Shown piece after piece: positions 53,701 to 61,885 of a stretch of 64,000 bases of DNA (its first letter is position 1; each line of letters opens with the position of its first letter). The stretch comes from Donghicola eburneus (GTDB lineage: Bacteria; Pseudomonadota; Alphaproteobacteria; Rhodobacterales; Rhodobacteraceae). The stretch is taken from NCBI RefSeq assembly GCF_900115865.1, contig NZ_FOXY01000004.1:1-64000 (forward strand), given 5' to 3'. The translations under genes and the position numbers were made by a program. The notes under the pieces are model-generated. The model was given only the letters and a program-made list of their open reading frames with translations. It searched no databases and had not been told where the DNA came from.

Positions 53701-55240
53701 CGTCGCCCATGGACGCCAGTGCTTCTTTGCCGTCTTCGGCCATCGGGGCCAGAATCTGCTCCAGCTCTTCGAGGCTGAAACCAGCCGCGATCTGACGCTT
53801 GCGCAGTTCGGCACCGTCGAACATCGGCTTCTCGGTCACCTGACCCAGCGCTTCGTCCAGATCGTTGATCTTGCCGACCCACTCACCGAACGGCTGGCTG
53901 CCTGCCAGAGCGTCCTTGATCTCGGTGTCGTGGTAGAGCTTGCCCTCTTTCATATCGACGCCGATCAGCTGACCGGGGCCCAAGGCACCCTTTTCCACAA
54001 CAGTGGCTTCGTCGGTGGGCACCATGCCCGCCTCGGACCCTGCGATCAGCAGGCCATCGCCTGTCACAACATAGCGCATGGGGCGCAGACCGTTCCGGTC
54101 CAGACCACCGCAGACCCAACGACCGTCGGTCATGGCCAGCGCGGCGGGGCCGTCCCACGGCTCCATCACGGCGTTGCAGTAGGCGTACATGTCGCGCCAC
54201 GATTCGGGCAGCTCAACCGCCTGCTTGGACCACGATTCGGGGACCAGCATGGTTTTCGCCATAGGCGCGTTGCGACCCGCACGGACCAGAACTTCGAACA
54301 CAGCGTCCAACGCCGCCGAGTCCGACGCACCGTTCGCGATGATCGGCTTGATGTCCTCGGCCATGTCACCAAAGGTCGAAGAGGCCATACGGATCTCGTG
54401 GCTCTTCATCCAGTTGGTGTTGCCCTTGATGGTGTTGATCTCGCCGTTGTGCGCCAGCATGCGGAACGGCTGCGCCAGCCACCACTGCGGGAAGGTGTTG
54501 GTCGAGTAACGCTGGTGGTAGATCGCAAAGGACGATTCAAAACGCTCGTCCATCAGGTCGGGGTAGAACACCGCAACCTGCTCGGCCAGCATCATGCCTT
54601 TGTAGATGATCGAGCGGCAGGACAGCGACGCGATGTACAGACCGTTGATCTGTGCAGCCGACGCGGCCTTCTCGATGCGGCGGCGAATGACATACAGTTC
54701 GCGCTCAAAGGTCTCTTCGTCCGCACCCTTGGAGTTCGAGATCAGGATCTGCTCGATCTCGGGGCGGGTCGCGTTCGCCTTGTCACCCAAGCAAGTCACA
54801 TCGACGGGCACGTGGCGCCAGCCGTAGATGCCGTAGCCCATGCGCAGGACTTCGGTTTCCACGATGGTCCGGCAGGTTTCCTGTGCGCCGAAATCGGTGC
54901 GGGGCAGGAACACCTGACCAACGGCCAGCAGTTGATCTTTCTTGGGCTCGTGGCCCGTGCGGCGGATCTGCTCGTAGAAGAACGGTACAGGGATCTGAAC
55001 GTGGATACCCGCGCCGTCACCGGTTTTGCCGTCTGCGTCCACGGCACCGCGGTGCCAGATCGCCTTCAGCGCGTCGATACCGGCTTCAACAACCTTGCGG
55101 CTGGATTTACCGTCGATGCTGACGACCAGACCAACGCCACAGGACGAATGCTCTGCCTCTTCACGGTAGAGGCTGTTCTCGTCCATCCACTTGCGCTTTT
55201 CTTCCTCGGCGCGGACCCAGTTCTCATCAAACTTTTGCAT
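50708..55240 (-). CDS. gltB: Glutamate synthase (NADPH) large subunit
   Basis: A 1510-residue alpha subunit turning glutamine and 2-oxoglutarate into two glutamates. A 33-residue propeptide precedes the nucleophile Cys34 (HSSCGVGLV) of the class II amidotransferase domain (~34-430). A central domain follows, then the FMN-binding synthase domain (~860-1200) with ISGHNGGTGASP and the 3Fe-4S ligands in CIMVRQCQSNTCPVGVC. The C-terminal glycine-rich beta-helix (~1270-1480; GTVVVRPP, GATDGYLFAAGRAGERFAVRNSGA) ends the protein. ATG 55240 has GAAGG upstream. It follows gltD by 122 bases and ends at a strong terminator. Confidence 0.97.
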   Translation of the reverse strand: MQKFDENWVRAEEEKRKWMDENSLYREEAEHSSCGVGLVVSIDGKSSRKVVEAGIDALKAIWHRGAVDADGKTGDGAGIHVQIPVPFFYEQIRRTGHEPKKDQLLAVGQVFLPRTDFGAQETCRTIVETEVLRMGYGIYGWRHVPVDVTCLGDKANATRPEIEQILISNSKGADEETFERELYVIRRRIEKAASAAQINGLYIASLSCRSIIYKGMMLAEQVAVFYPDLMDERFESSFAIYHQRYSTNTFPQWWLAQPFRMLAHNGEINTIKGNTNWMKSHEIRMASSTFGDMAEDIKPIIANGASDSAALDAVFEVLVRAGRNAPMAKTMLVPESWSKQAVELPESWRDMYAYCNAVMEPWDGPAALAMTDGRWVCGGLDRNGLRPMRYVVTGDGLLIAGSEAGMVPTDEATVVEKGALGPGQLIGVDMKEGKLYHDTEIKDALAGSQPFGEWVGKINDLDEALGQVTEKPMFDGAELRKRQIAAGFSLEELEQILAPMAEDGKEALASMGDDTPSAVLSAKYRPLSHYFRQNFSQVTNPPIDSLREFRVMSLKTRFGNLKNVLDESSSQTEILVLDSPFVGNAQWTELQNHFNATLVEIDCTFAPGADLRGELERIRAEAEDAVRSGAGHIILTDHKLSADKVGMPMILATSAVHSHLTRKGLRTFCSLNVRSAECVDPHYFAVLVGCGATTVNPYLAEDSLADRIERGLLEGSLTENVSRYRDAIDQGLLKIMAKMGISVISSYRGGLNFEAVGLSRAMCAEYFPGLISRISGIGVSGIQKKAEDVHAAGFKSNRDVLPIGGFYKSRRQGETHAWGANNMHLLQSACDRGSFELWKQYSALMKANPPIHLRDLLDIKPLGKAIPLEEVESITSIRKRFVTPGMSLGALSPEAHKTLNVAMNRIGAKSDSGEGGEDPAHFHPEPNGDNPSAKIKQVASGRFGVTAEYLNQCEELEIKVAQGAKPGEGGQLPGMKVTDLIARLRHSTKGVTLISPPPHHDIYSIEDLAQLIYDLKQINPRCKVTVKLVASSGVGTIAAGVAKAKADVILISGHNGGTGASPATSIKYCGLPWEMGLTEAHQVLAMNHLRGRVTLRTDGGLRTGRDIVMAAMMGAEEYGIGTAALIAMGCIMVRQCQSNTCPVGVCTQDEDLRAKFTGNADKVVNLITFYAQEVREILASIGARSLDDVIGRADLLSQVSRGSAHLDDLDLNPLLITVDGSEQIEYDRNRPRNAVPDTLDAEIVKDAARFLEDGEKMQLSYAVQNTHRTVGTRTSSHIVRRFGMRNSLQADHLTVKLRGSAGQALGAFAAPGLKIEVSGDANDYVGKGLSGGTVVVRPPMESPLVAADNTIIGNTVLYGATDGYLFAAGRAGERFAVRNSGAKVVIEGCGSNGCEYMTGGVAVILGSIGANFGAGMTGGMAYLWDPEGVAEKHMNMETLVTCTPANPHWIAQLKDLVERHYAETSSRKAGEILQNWEENLPKFLQICPKEMLNKMAHPLTADGQEAIPAE

Positions 55241-55362
55241 TGCTTTAACCCTTCCTTCGCTGGTGGGTCAGGGCTGTTGCCCTAATCAAATCTCACTGGC
55301 TTGGCGCGGCAGGCACAACGTCATGACGTGTGCCATACCCGAACCATACGTGGGCCAGACCC

Positions 55363-56796
55363 TTATTCGGCGGCGATGGCTGCCTTGGCGTTAAACTTTT
55401 CCAGGATGGCTTGCGCGGTATCGCGGCCATCACGGATCGCCCAGACCACCAGCGACGCGCCGCGGACGATATCGCCCACTGCATAGACGCCATCGAGGCT
55501 GGTCTCACCGGTGCCAAAGTTCGCCTTTACGGTGCCCCAACGGGTCACTTCCAGACCATCGGTGCCCCAAAGCTTGGGCAGGTCCTCGGGCTCGAAGCCC
55601 AGCGCCTTGATGACCAGATCGGCAGATTCGTCGAAATCCGCGCCTTCGATCACTTCGGGGCTCTGACGGCCCGACGCATCGGGGGCGCCCAGACGCATCT
55701 GCTGAACCTTCACGCTGGTGACGGGGTCACCGGCAAACGCCTTGGGCGCGGCCAGCCAGACAAATTCTGCGCCTTCTTCCTCGGCGTTCTGCACTTCGCG
55801 CTGCGAGCCGGGCATGTTGGCGCGGTCACGGCGGTACAGACACTTGACCGAGGTCGCACCCTGACGGATCGCGGTCCGCACACAGTCCATCGCGGTGTCA
55901 CCACCACCGATGACCACAACCGACTTGCCTTCGGCGTTCAGCGTGCCGTCGACCAGCTCAGCCACTTCGTCACCGAAAGACGCCTTGTTGCTGGCGGTCA
56001 GGTAATCGATCGCGCGAACGATACCCTTGGCACCAGCGCCAGGGCCTTGCAAATCGCGGGTTTTGTACACGCCGGTCGCGATAATCACAGCATCATGCTG
56101 TTCGCGGATCTCGTCGAACGACAGGTCCTCGCCGATGTTGCAGTTCAGCACGAAACGCACGCCGCCATCTTCGAGCAGCTTGTTGCGGCGCATCACAACG
56201 TCCTTCTCCAGCTTGAAGCCGGGGATGCCGTAGGTCAGCAGGCCGCCTGCGCGGTCGTAACGGTCGTAGATGGTGACCTGAATGCCAGCGCGGCGCAGCA
56301 TGTCCGCAGCAGCCAGACCGCCGGGGCCTGCGCCGATGATGCCAACGCTTTCGGTGCGCTCTGCGTCGGGAACGATGGGCTTGACCCAGCCGTTATCCCA
56401 CGCGGTGTCGGTGATGTACTTTTCGACTGCGCCGATGGTGACAGTGCCGTGTCCGGACTGTTCGATCACACAGTTGCCTTCGCACAGACGGTCCTGCGGG
56501 CAGATACGGCCGCAGATCTCGGGGAAGGTGTTGGTGGACTGGCTGATCGCATACGCTTCTTCCAGACGACCGGTTGCTGTCATGTTCAGCCAGTCGGGAA
56601 TGTTGTTATGCAGCGGGCAGTGGTTCTGGCAGTAAGGGACGCCGCACTGGCTGCAACGGCTGGCCTGTTCGTTCGCCTTGGCGGCTGCGAACTCGGCATA
56701 AATCTCGTTGAAGTCCTGTTTGCGGTCTTCTGCAGTCCGCTTCGTCGGCATGTCGCGTTCGACTTTAACGAACTTGAGCATGGGTTGCTTCGCCAT
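55363..56796 (-). CDS. gltD: Glutamate synthase (NADPH) small subunit
   Basis: A 477-residue beta subunit feeding electrons from NADPH to GltB. The N-terminal Cys-rich part holds two [4Fe-4S] sites: CSQCGVPYCQNHCP and CGRICPQDRLCEGNC. The FAD site is VGIIGAGPGGLAAADML (~148-164) and the NADPH site VVVIGGGDTAMDCVRTA. The C-terminal GDIVRGASLVVWAIRDGR closes the FAD domain. Gene order gltD then gltB is unlike the gltB-gltD order of enteric bacteria. Starts at ATG 56796, with GGGAG 10 bases upstream. Confidence 0.97.
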   Translation of the reverse strand: MAKQPMLKFVKVERDMPTKRTAEDRKQDFNEIYAEFAAAKANEQASRCSQCGVPYCQNHCPLHNNIPDWLNMTATGRLEEAYAISQSTNTFPEICGRICPQDRLCEGNCVIEQSGHGTVTIGAVEKYITDTAWDNGWVKPIVPDAERTESVGIIGAGPGGLAAADMLRRAGIQVTIYDRYDRAGGLLTYGIPGFKLEKDVVMRRNKLLEDGGVRFVLNCNIGEDLSFDEIREQHDAVIIATGVYKTRDLQGPGAGAKGIVRAIDYLTASNKASFGDEVAELVDGTLNAEGKSVVVIGGGDTAMDCVRTAIRQGATSVKCLYRRDRANMPGSQREVQNAEEEGAEFVWLAAPKAFAGDPVTSVKVQQMRLGAPDASGRQSPEVIEGADFDESADLVIKALGFEPEDLPKLWGTDGLEVTRWGTVKANFGTGETSLDGVYAVGDIVRGASLVVWAIRDGRDTAQAILEKFNAKAAIAAE

Positions 56797-57025
56797 GGTG
56801 GTCAGCTCCCTAAAGGTTTCTCTGTTGAGCGCCTATTAAAACAGTATCGATCAGATGAAAAGTCATAAGTACTGACCTAAATTCTGATTTACGGCTTTGC
56901 AGCGCAGAAATTTTCGATTTGGGCGCCTTTTTTAAGTCCGATCCGGACCTAAAGGAAATATTCGCCAAAGATATCAGCACCCCCTATGCTGCAGCGGCAG
57001 TATTTATTTCCATTGCGGACGCAGC

Positions 57026-57832
57026 ATGACCCTCTTTCATCTATTTCTAGTCGCCGTGATCCAAGGGATCACGGAATTTCTGCCCATTTCCTCCTCCGGC
57101 CACCTCATTCTATTACCCGCCCTCTCCGGCATGGCGGATCAGGGCCAAGTCATCGACGTCGCGGTGCATTTCGGCACCCTTTTTGCCGTCGTTCTCTTCT
57201 TCTGGTCCGATGTCAAAGCGGGCCTGATCGGCCTGCCGAACGCCCTGCGCGGACGGATCAACAGCGACGGCGACCGACTGGCCTTCAGCCTGATTATCGC
57301 GACGATTCCCGTTATTTTATTGGGCCTCGCACTCAAAGTCACCGGCCTTGATGATGCGATGCGGTCGGTCAAAGTCATTGGCTGGACGATGCTTTTGTTC
57401 GGCATTGTCCTCTATTGGGCCGACCAAAAGGGACCAGAGACCAAAGAAGCCCGCGAATGGGGCACGCGCGACGCGCTCATGCTGGGGTTTTGGCAGGCCG
57501 TCGCCCTGATTCCAGGCACATCACGGTCCGGCATCACAATCACAGGTGCCCGTTTTATGGGCTATAATCGCCATGACGCGGCAAAAATATCGATGCTGAT
57601 GTCGATTCCCACGATTCTCGCCTCGGCTGCGCTCTTGGGAATCGAGGTTGTTGCAACCGCAGACGCCTCTGCCGCCAAGGACGGGGCCATCGCTGCCGTC
57701 TTTGCCTTTGTCTCGGCTCTGCTCGCACTGACCCTCATGATGCGCCTTCTGCGCAGCGTCAGCTTCACACCCTATGTCATCTACCGCTTCGTCTTTGGAA
57801 TCGGTCTGCTGATCTGGGCTTACACGGGCTAA
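57026..57832 (+). CDS. uppP: Undecaprenyl-diphosphatase
   Basis: A 268-residue inner-membrane UppP (BacA) that recycles the C55 lipid carrier for peptidoglycan and other envelope polymers. IQGITEFLPISSSGHLIL (~13-30) and the PGTSRSGITITGARFMG segment (~163-179) are the two family motifs with the catalytic Glu, His and Arg residues. Eight helices in all. ATG 57026 has only a weak GGAC upstream. The upstream region, 229 bases, is shared with the divergent gltD. Confidence 0.95.
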   Translation: MTLFHLFLVAVIQGITEFLPISSSGHLILLPALSGMADQGQVIDVAVHFGTLFAVVLFFWSDVKAGLIGLPNALRGRINSDGDRLAFSLIIATIPVILLGLALKVTGLDDAMRSVKVIGWTMLLFGIVLYWADQKGPETKEAREWGTRDALMLGFWQAVALIPGTSRSGITITGARFMGYNRHDAAKISMLMSIPTILASAALLGIEVVATADASAAKDGAIAAVFAFVSALLALTLMMRLLRSVSFTPYVIYRFVFGIGLLIWAYTG

Positions 57833-57851
57833 CCCCGAAACAAGCCAACAA

Positions 57852-57878
57852 AAAAAGGGGCCGCGCGGGCCCCTTTGT
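57852..57878. terminator. Bidirectional terminator between uppP and the reductase gene
   Basis: AAAGGGGCC pairs with GGCCCCTTT around GCGCG; A-rich on the left and TTTGTCTT on the right. Serves both convergent genes. Confidence 0.85.
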
Positions 57879-57898
57879 CTTATCTGGTGCAGCTCAGG

Positions 57899-58876
57899 TT
57901 AGCCGCGCATGTTCTTGGCCGATGCCTTGATCGCGTCGTACTGGCCCGAAGGACGGAACTTCCACAGATAGTCCGGCAGAACAGCGTGATAGTTGGTCGG
58001 CACGATGCCGAACGCCTCAAAGCCCTTGGCATCTTCGGACACTACATTGTCCGACTTCAGGTTCTGAACCTGATCTTTGGTCAGGATGCCGTTGGTGAAC
58101 AGGCCCAAGGTAATGGTCTGCACGAAATCCAGAACGCTGCCCATGATCGACGCCGCAAAGAACGGAACGCCAATGATCATCTTGCGGCGGTGAATCACAC
58201 CCAGCATGTCCTGCATCAACTCGCGGAACGTACGGACGTCCGGCCCACCCAGCTCATAGACACCAGCGGGCACATCGCCGTTGATCGCTTTGACGGCGGC
58301 CGCGGCCACGTCGTCCACATAGACCGGCTGGAACTTGGTGCTGCCGCCCACGACGGGAATGACCGGACCGATCATACCAGCAAAGCGGTTAAAGAACTCG
58401 TCTTCGTTGCCAAAGATGATCGAGGGACGCAGGATCACAGCGCTTGGCATGTGTTCTTGAACCGCCGCTTCGCCTGCCGCTTTGGTGCGAGCGTATTCGC
58501 TGGGGCTGTTTTCATCCGCGCCGATCGCAGAGATCTGGACCATACGGTTGATGCCAGCTTCTGCTGCCAGACGCGCCACACGCGCGGCACCTTCGGTCTG
58601 AACTGTGTCGAACTGGTTCTTGCCGCTTTCCGCCAGAATACCAACGCAGTTCACGACTGCATCTGCACCCGCAACCGCCGCCGCAACACTGGCATCATCA
58701 CGGATGTTGCACAGAATGGGCTCGACCTGACCGACAACACCATAAGTGCGTACAAAGCCGGCCTCGTTCGGGCGACGTACCGCCACGCGGACGCGGTACC
58801 CCTGCTGAGCCATACGACGGGCGATATAGCGCCCCACAAAACCTGATCCGCCAAAAATGGTGACGAGCTGCGCCAT
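57899..58876 (-). CDS. NDUFA9-like atypical SDR protein
   Basis: A 325-residue NAD(P)-binding protein of the atypical SDR/NmrA group close to the complex I accessory subunit NDUFA9. The Rossmann site IFGGSGFVGRYIARRM (~7-22) is complete, and VNCVGIL, QISAIGAD, YARTKAAGEAAV (carrying the Tyr-x3-Lys) and ILRPSIIFGNEDEFFNRFA follow. Two start codons are 6 bases apart; the second (58876) has GGAGG 8 bases upstream, the first is only 2 bases from it. Alphaproteobacterial complex I contains such a subunit, but no nuo genes are here, so partnership is inference. Confidence 0.88.
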   Translation of the reverse strand: MAQLVTIFGGSGFVGRYIARRMAQQGYRVRVAVRRPNEAGFVRTYGVVGQVEPILCNIRDDASVAAAVAGADAVVNCVGILAESGKNQFDTVQTEGAARVARLAAEAGINRMVQISAIGADENSPSEYARTKAAGEAAVQEHMPSAVILRPSIIFGNEDEFFNRFAGMIGPVIPVVGGSTKFQPVYVDDVAAAAVKAINGDVPAGVYELGGPDVRTFRELMQDMLGVIHRRKMIIGVPFFAASIMGSVLDFVQTITLGLFTNGILTKDQVQNLKSDNVVSEDAKGFEAFGIVPTNYHAVLPDYLWKFRPSGQYDAIKASAKNMRG

Positions 58877-59023
58877 TGTCATAGCCTCCGGCCAATATTC
58901 GTTGGGGTCTTTAGTAGCGCCGCGCAGGGGGTCAAACAAGCGCATTCAAACAATTTGCATTTTCCCCGAAAAAAGCTGTTGACGCCCCTAGGCACTAGGC
59001 GTAGAAGCCGCCCCACGACACCT

Positions 59024-59110
59024 GCCCAGGTGGCGGAATTGGTAGACGCGCTAGCTTCAGGTGCTAGTGTCCGTATGGACGTGGAGGTTCGAGTCCTCTC
59101 CTGGGCACCA
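59024..59110 (+). tRNA. tRNA-Leu (anticodon CAG)
   Basis: Acceptor GCCCAGG/CCTGGGC, D arm GCG...CGC, anticodon stem CTAGC/GCTAG with loop TTCAGGT (anticodon CAG), a long class II variable arm (TGTCCGTATGGACG), T arm GAGG-TTCGAGT-CCTC, CCA encoded at 59108-59110. The long variable arm confirms Leu. Confidence 0.97.
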
Positions 59111-59141
59111 TTTCCTCCTAGTTTAACGACTGGAGGAACAC

Positions 59142-59753
59142 GTGGCAAACTTTCTGTACAAACAAGATCTACCAGATGCCCTCGACCTTGGTCCGGCAGT
59201 CGCAATTGACTGCGAAACCATGGGGTTAGTGCCGCATCGCGATCGCTTATGTGTTGTGCAAATGTCCTCTGGTGACGGGAACGCCCATCTGGTTCAAATC
59301 GAAAAAGGCCAGACCGAAGCGCCCAACCTGTGTCGTCTCTTGGAAAATCCCGACGTGCTGAAGCTGTTCCATTACGGTCGCTTCGACATTGCCGCGATGT
59401 ACAACACTTTTGGGGCTCTCGCCGCCCCTGTCTATTGCACGAAAATCGCCAGCAAACTGGTCCGCACCTATACGGACCGCCACGGCCTACGGAACCTGCT
59501 GCAAGAACTGCTCAGCACCGACATCTCCAAGGCGCAGCAATCCAGCGACTGGGGCGCGCCCGAATTGACCAAAGCGCAAAAAGATTATGCCGCGTCCGAC
59601 GTTCTACACCTGCACAAGCTAAAGAAAGAGCTCGACCGCATGTTGGAACGCGAAGGTCGCGCAGAGATCGCGCAAAAATGCTTTGATTTTCTACCCACGC
59701 GCGCCCAATTAGACCTCGCGGGCTGGTCGGACGTCGACATCTTCTCGCACTAA
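59142..59753 (+). CDS. nrnC: Oligoribonuclease of the NrnC type
   Basis: A 203-residue DEDDy exonuclease closely resembling NrnC of Bartonella and Brucella, which degrades RNA dinucleotides left by other RNases. The acidic residues are Asp23 and Glu25 (AIDCETMGL), Asp82 (YGRFD) and Asp153 with Tyr149 (DYAASDV). There is no HRDC domain, which sets it apart from RNase D. Other shared segments are HRDRLCVVQMSSGDG, KIASKLVRTYTDRHGL and the C-terminal WSDVDIFSH. It starts at GTG 59142 with GGAGG 6 bases upstream, soon after the tRNA-Leu gene. lptC follows 24 bases later. Confidence 0.92.
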   Translation: MANFLYKQDLPDALDLGPAVAIDCETMGLVPHRDRLCVVQMSSGDGNAHLVQIEKGQTEAPNLCRLLENPDVLKLFHYGRFDIAAMYNTFGALAAPVYCTKIASKLVRTYTDRHGLRNLLQELLSTDISKAQQSSDWGAPELTKAQKDYAASDVLHLHKLKKELDRMLEREGRAEIAQKCFDFLPTRAQLDLAGWSDVDIFSH

Positions 59754-59777
59754 GTCCTTATTTTCGCGGTTCGGGTG

Positions 59778-60401
59778 ATGGCAGGCTCACAGCGCAATAC
59801 CTATTCGGTCATCGTCTCTTGGGCCAAGATCATCCTCCCGATGGTGGCCCTTGGTCTATTGTCGACCGTGTTCCTGTTTTCCCGTCAGATCGACCCAGAG
59901 GCTGCGATCCCCTTTGCCGATATTGATCTGGAAGAGCGTCTGCGCGAACAGCGCCTCAGCAAACCCAACTACGCCACCACAACCGAGGACGGCTCTGCTC
60001 TGACCATTGTCGCCGAGTCGGCCGCGCCTGTTCTGGACGGAGACGGCGGCACTGCCGAAAACATCGTCGCGCGGCTCAAGCGGATCGACGGTACGACTAT
60101 CGACATGACCTCTGATTCGGGGCGGATCGAAGGGACCAAGACCCTGACGCTGTCTGGAAATGTGGCGATTGATACGTCTGACGGATACACCCTACGGTCT
60201 GATGAAATGATCTCGGCGATGAACCGCACAGACATCACCAGTCCCGGCCCGATCACGGGCACCGGTCCGTTCGGTGATTTGCAAGCGGGACGCATGCACC
60301 TTACGGTGCCGGAAAATCAGGACGGCATTCTAGCTGTTTTCGAAGACGGGGTTCGCCTGATATACACGGGCAATTCCAAAGGATCAGAGGAGCAACAATA
60401 A
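59778..60401 (+). CDS. lptC: LPS export protein LptC
   Basis: A 207-residue bitopic inner-membrane protein. One N-terminal helix (~15-35, IILPMVALGLLSTVFLF) anchors a periplasmic OstA-like beta-jellyroll (~70-190; LTLSGNVAIDTSDGYTLRSDEM). It passes LPS from LptB2FG to LptA. ATG 59778 overlaps a GTG at 59775, so either may be used. The stop shares one base with the lptA start. Confidence 0.9.
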   Translation: MAGSQRNTYSVIVSWAKIILPMVALGLLSTVFLFSRQIDPEAAIPFADIDLEERLREQRLSKPNYATTTEDGSALTIVAESAAPVLDGDGGTAENIVARLKRIDGTTIDMTSDSGRIEGTKTLTLSGNVAIDTSDGYTLRSDEMISAMNRTDITSPGPITGTGPFGDLQAGRMHLTVPENQDGILAVFEDGVRLIYTGNSKGSEEQQ

Positions 60402-60904
60402 TGTTTCGCAAGGTAATGGCCCTGTGTGTGATGCTGCCTCTGCCGGTTTTGGCCCAAGGGATGCAAACCGCATTTGGCGCATCCGACCAAAATACCGACG
60501 CCCCGATTGAGGTTGTCGCAGATTCGCTAGAGGTGAATGACACTGCGAATACCGCCGTCTTTGTTGGGAATGTCGAGATTGTGCAAGACAAGATGCGCAT
60601 GACCGCGCCCCGCGTCGAAGTCACATATCGCGAAGATGACGCCGCAACCCCCGAGGTCGAAGATGGCATTGCCAAGGTCTTGGCCACAGGCGGCGTGACC
60701 ATGACGTCTGGCGAAGACGCCGCCGAGGGCGAAACCGCCGAGTACAACGTCGAGAGCGACTACGTAATTCTGTCCGGCAGCGTTCTGCTAACCCAAGGCC
60801 GCAACGTCCTGAGTGGCAATGAGGCCCGAATCAATCTGTCGGACAACACAGCCCAGATGACAGGCCGCGTGCGCACGATCATCAATCCAGGCTCAAGCCA
60901 ATGA
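60401..60904 (+). CDS. lptA: LPS export protein LptA
   Basis: A 167-residue periplasmic LPS carrier. Signal peptide ~1-18 (VMALCVMLPLPVLA). The OstA/LptA jellyroll is ~35-165: PIEVVADSLEVNDTANTAVFVGNVEIVQ, RVEVTYRE, SGNEARINLSDNTAQMTGRVRTII. RBS AGGAG before ATG 60401. Its stop overlaps the lptB start (ATGA). It forms the bridge to LptD in the outer membrane. Confidence 0.92.
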   Translation: MFRKVMALCVMLPLPVLAQGMQTAFGASDQNTDAPIEVVADSLEVNDTANTAVFVGNVEIVQDKMRMTAPRVEVTYREDDAATPEVEDGIAKVLATGGVTMTSGEDAAEGETAEYNVESDYVILSGSVLLTQGRNVLSGNEARINLSDNTAQMTGRVRTIINPGSSQ

Positions 60905-61662
60905 GCTCTTCGCCCGAACTGACCGTGTCCGAAGGCTCCGCAGGCCTTCAGATCCAGAACCTCCGCAAGAGTTACCGCAAGCGTGTGGTCATCCGTGATG
61001 TCAGCATGTCTTTGCATCGCGGAGAAGTCGTGGCCCTGTTGGGGCCCAACGGTTCGGGCAAGACGACCAGCTTCTACGCTATTGCCGGTCTGGTCGCGCC
61101 CGAAGGCGGGCGTGTGACCATTGATGGCGCCGAAGTCACGCGCTTTCCAATGTACCGCCGTGCAAAGCTGGGTATCGGCTATCTGCCCCAAGAGATGTCG
61201 ATTTTCCGCGGCCTAAGTGTCGAGGACAACATCGCCGCGATTCTGGAAATTGCCGAAACCGACCCCCACACCCGCCGCGAACGGCTCGAAGAATTGCTGA
61301 GCGATTTCTCGATCGAGCACCTGCGCCGCGCCCCCGCGCTGGCCCTATCAGGTGGTGAACGTCGCCGGGTCGAGATCGCGCGCTGCCTCGCAGCGAATCC
61401 CAAGTATTTGTTACTAGACGAACCATTTGCTGGTGTGGACCCGATCTCGGTCGGGGACATCCGTCATCTGGTTGCCGACCTCAAAAAGCGGGGAATCGGC
61501 GTTCTGATCACGGACCACAATGTACGCGAAACCTTGGAAATCGTTGATCGCGCTTACATTCTTCATGATGGGCGCGTTCTGATGTCCGGTACCCCCGAGC
61601 AGGTGGTCAAAGACGAAAACGTGCGCCGCGTCTATCTGGGCCGCGATTTCCGTATCAGCTAG
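60901..61662 (+). CDS. lptB: LPS export ABC transporter ATP-binding protein LptB
   Basis: A 253-residue ABC ATPase powering LPS extraction with LptF and LptG. Walker A GPNGSGKTTSFYAIAG, Q-loop GYLPQEMSIF, signature LSGGERRRVEIARCLA, Walker B YLLLDEPFAGVDP, H-loop ITDHNVRET. Typical LptB length. In many alphaproteobacteria rpoN comes next; here a 223-base gap leads straight to hpf. Confidence 0.95.
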   Translation: MSSSPELTVSEGSAGLQIQNLRKSYRKRVVIRDVSMSLHRGEVVALLGPNGSGKTTSFYAIAGLVAPEGGRVTIDGAEVTRFPMYRRAKLGIGYLPQEMSIFRGLSVEDNIAAILEIAETDPHTRRERLEELLSDFSIEHLRRAPALALSGGERRRVEIARCLAANPKYLLLDEPFAGVDPISVGDIRHLVADLKKRGIGVLITDHNVRETLEIVDRAYILHDGRVLMSGTPEQVVKDENVRRVYLGRDFRIS

Positions 61663-61698
61663 TCCACGCCATTCACAAAATTCTTTTGCGAGAAACGA

Positions 61699-61722
61699 TT
61701 GACAGTTCCCCTCGGACTGTCA
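61699..61722. repeat. 7-bp inverted repeat between lptB and hpf
   Basis: TGACAGT at 61700-61706 and ACTGTCA at 61716-61722 are exact complements around TCCCCTCGG. The left arm also contains TTGACA (61699-61704), a consensus -35 hexamer; no good -10 lies 16-18 bases on. It may be an operator. Confidence 0.4.
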
Positions 61723-61779
61723 CCAAATGGTCATATGAGCCAGACCTGTCGCCATATGAGGTCAATCCTGCATAGCCTT

Positions 61780-61860
61780 CCCGAGCACTCGGGTCAGGGA
61801 CAGGTCGCTCAATATCCCCACGCAACTGTACGGACCAAGTACCCCGCGCGGGCGGTCCGT
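61780..61860 (+). promoter_or_regulatory. Structured hpf leader: two GC hairpins
   Basis: CCCGAG/CTCGGG (61780-61793, two-base loop) and the longer ACGGACC (61830-61836)/GGTCCGT (61854-61860) with an inner CCCGCGCGGG palindrome. The second ends 11 bases before the AAGGA ribosome site. Folding could modulate hpf translation; no known riboswitch class fits. Confidence 0.4.
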
Positions 61861-61885
61861 CCTTGCACATAAGAAGGAAAAGACC

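Noticed and set aside
50252-55285. A 1677-codon open frame antisense to gltB
   Set aside because: It mirrors gltB, whose protein has all expected motifs. The antisense product is rich in Arg, His, Gln and Val with no domain, as expected from high-GC codon bias.
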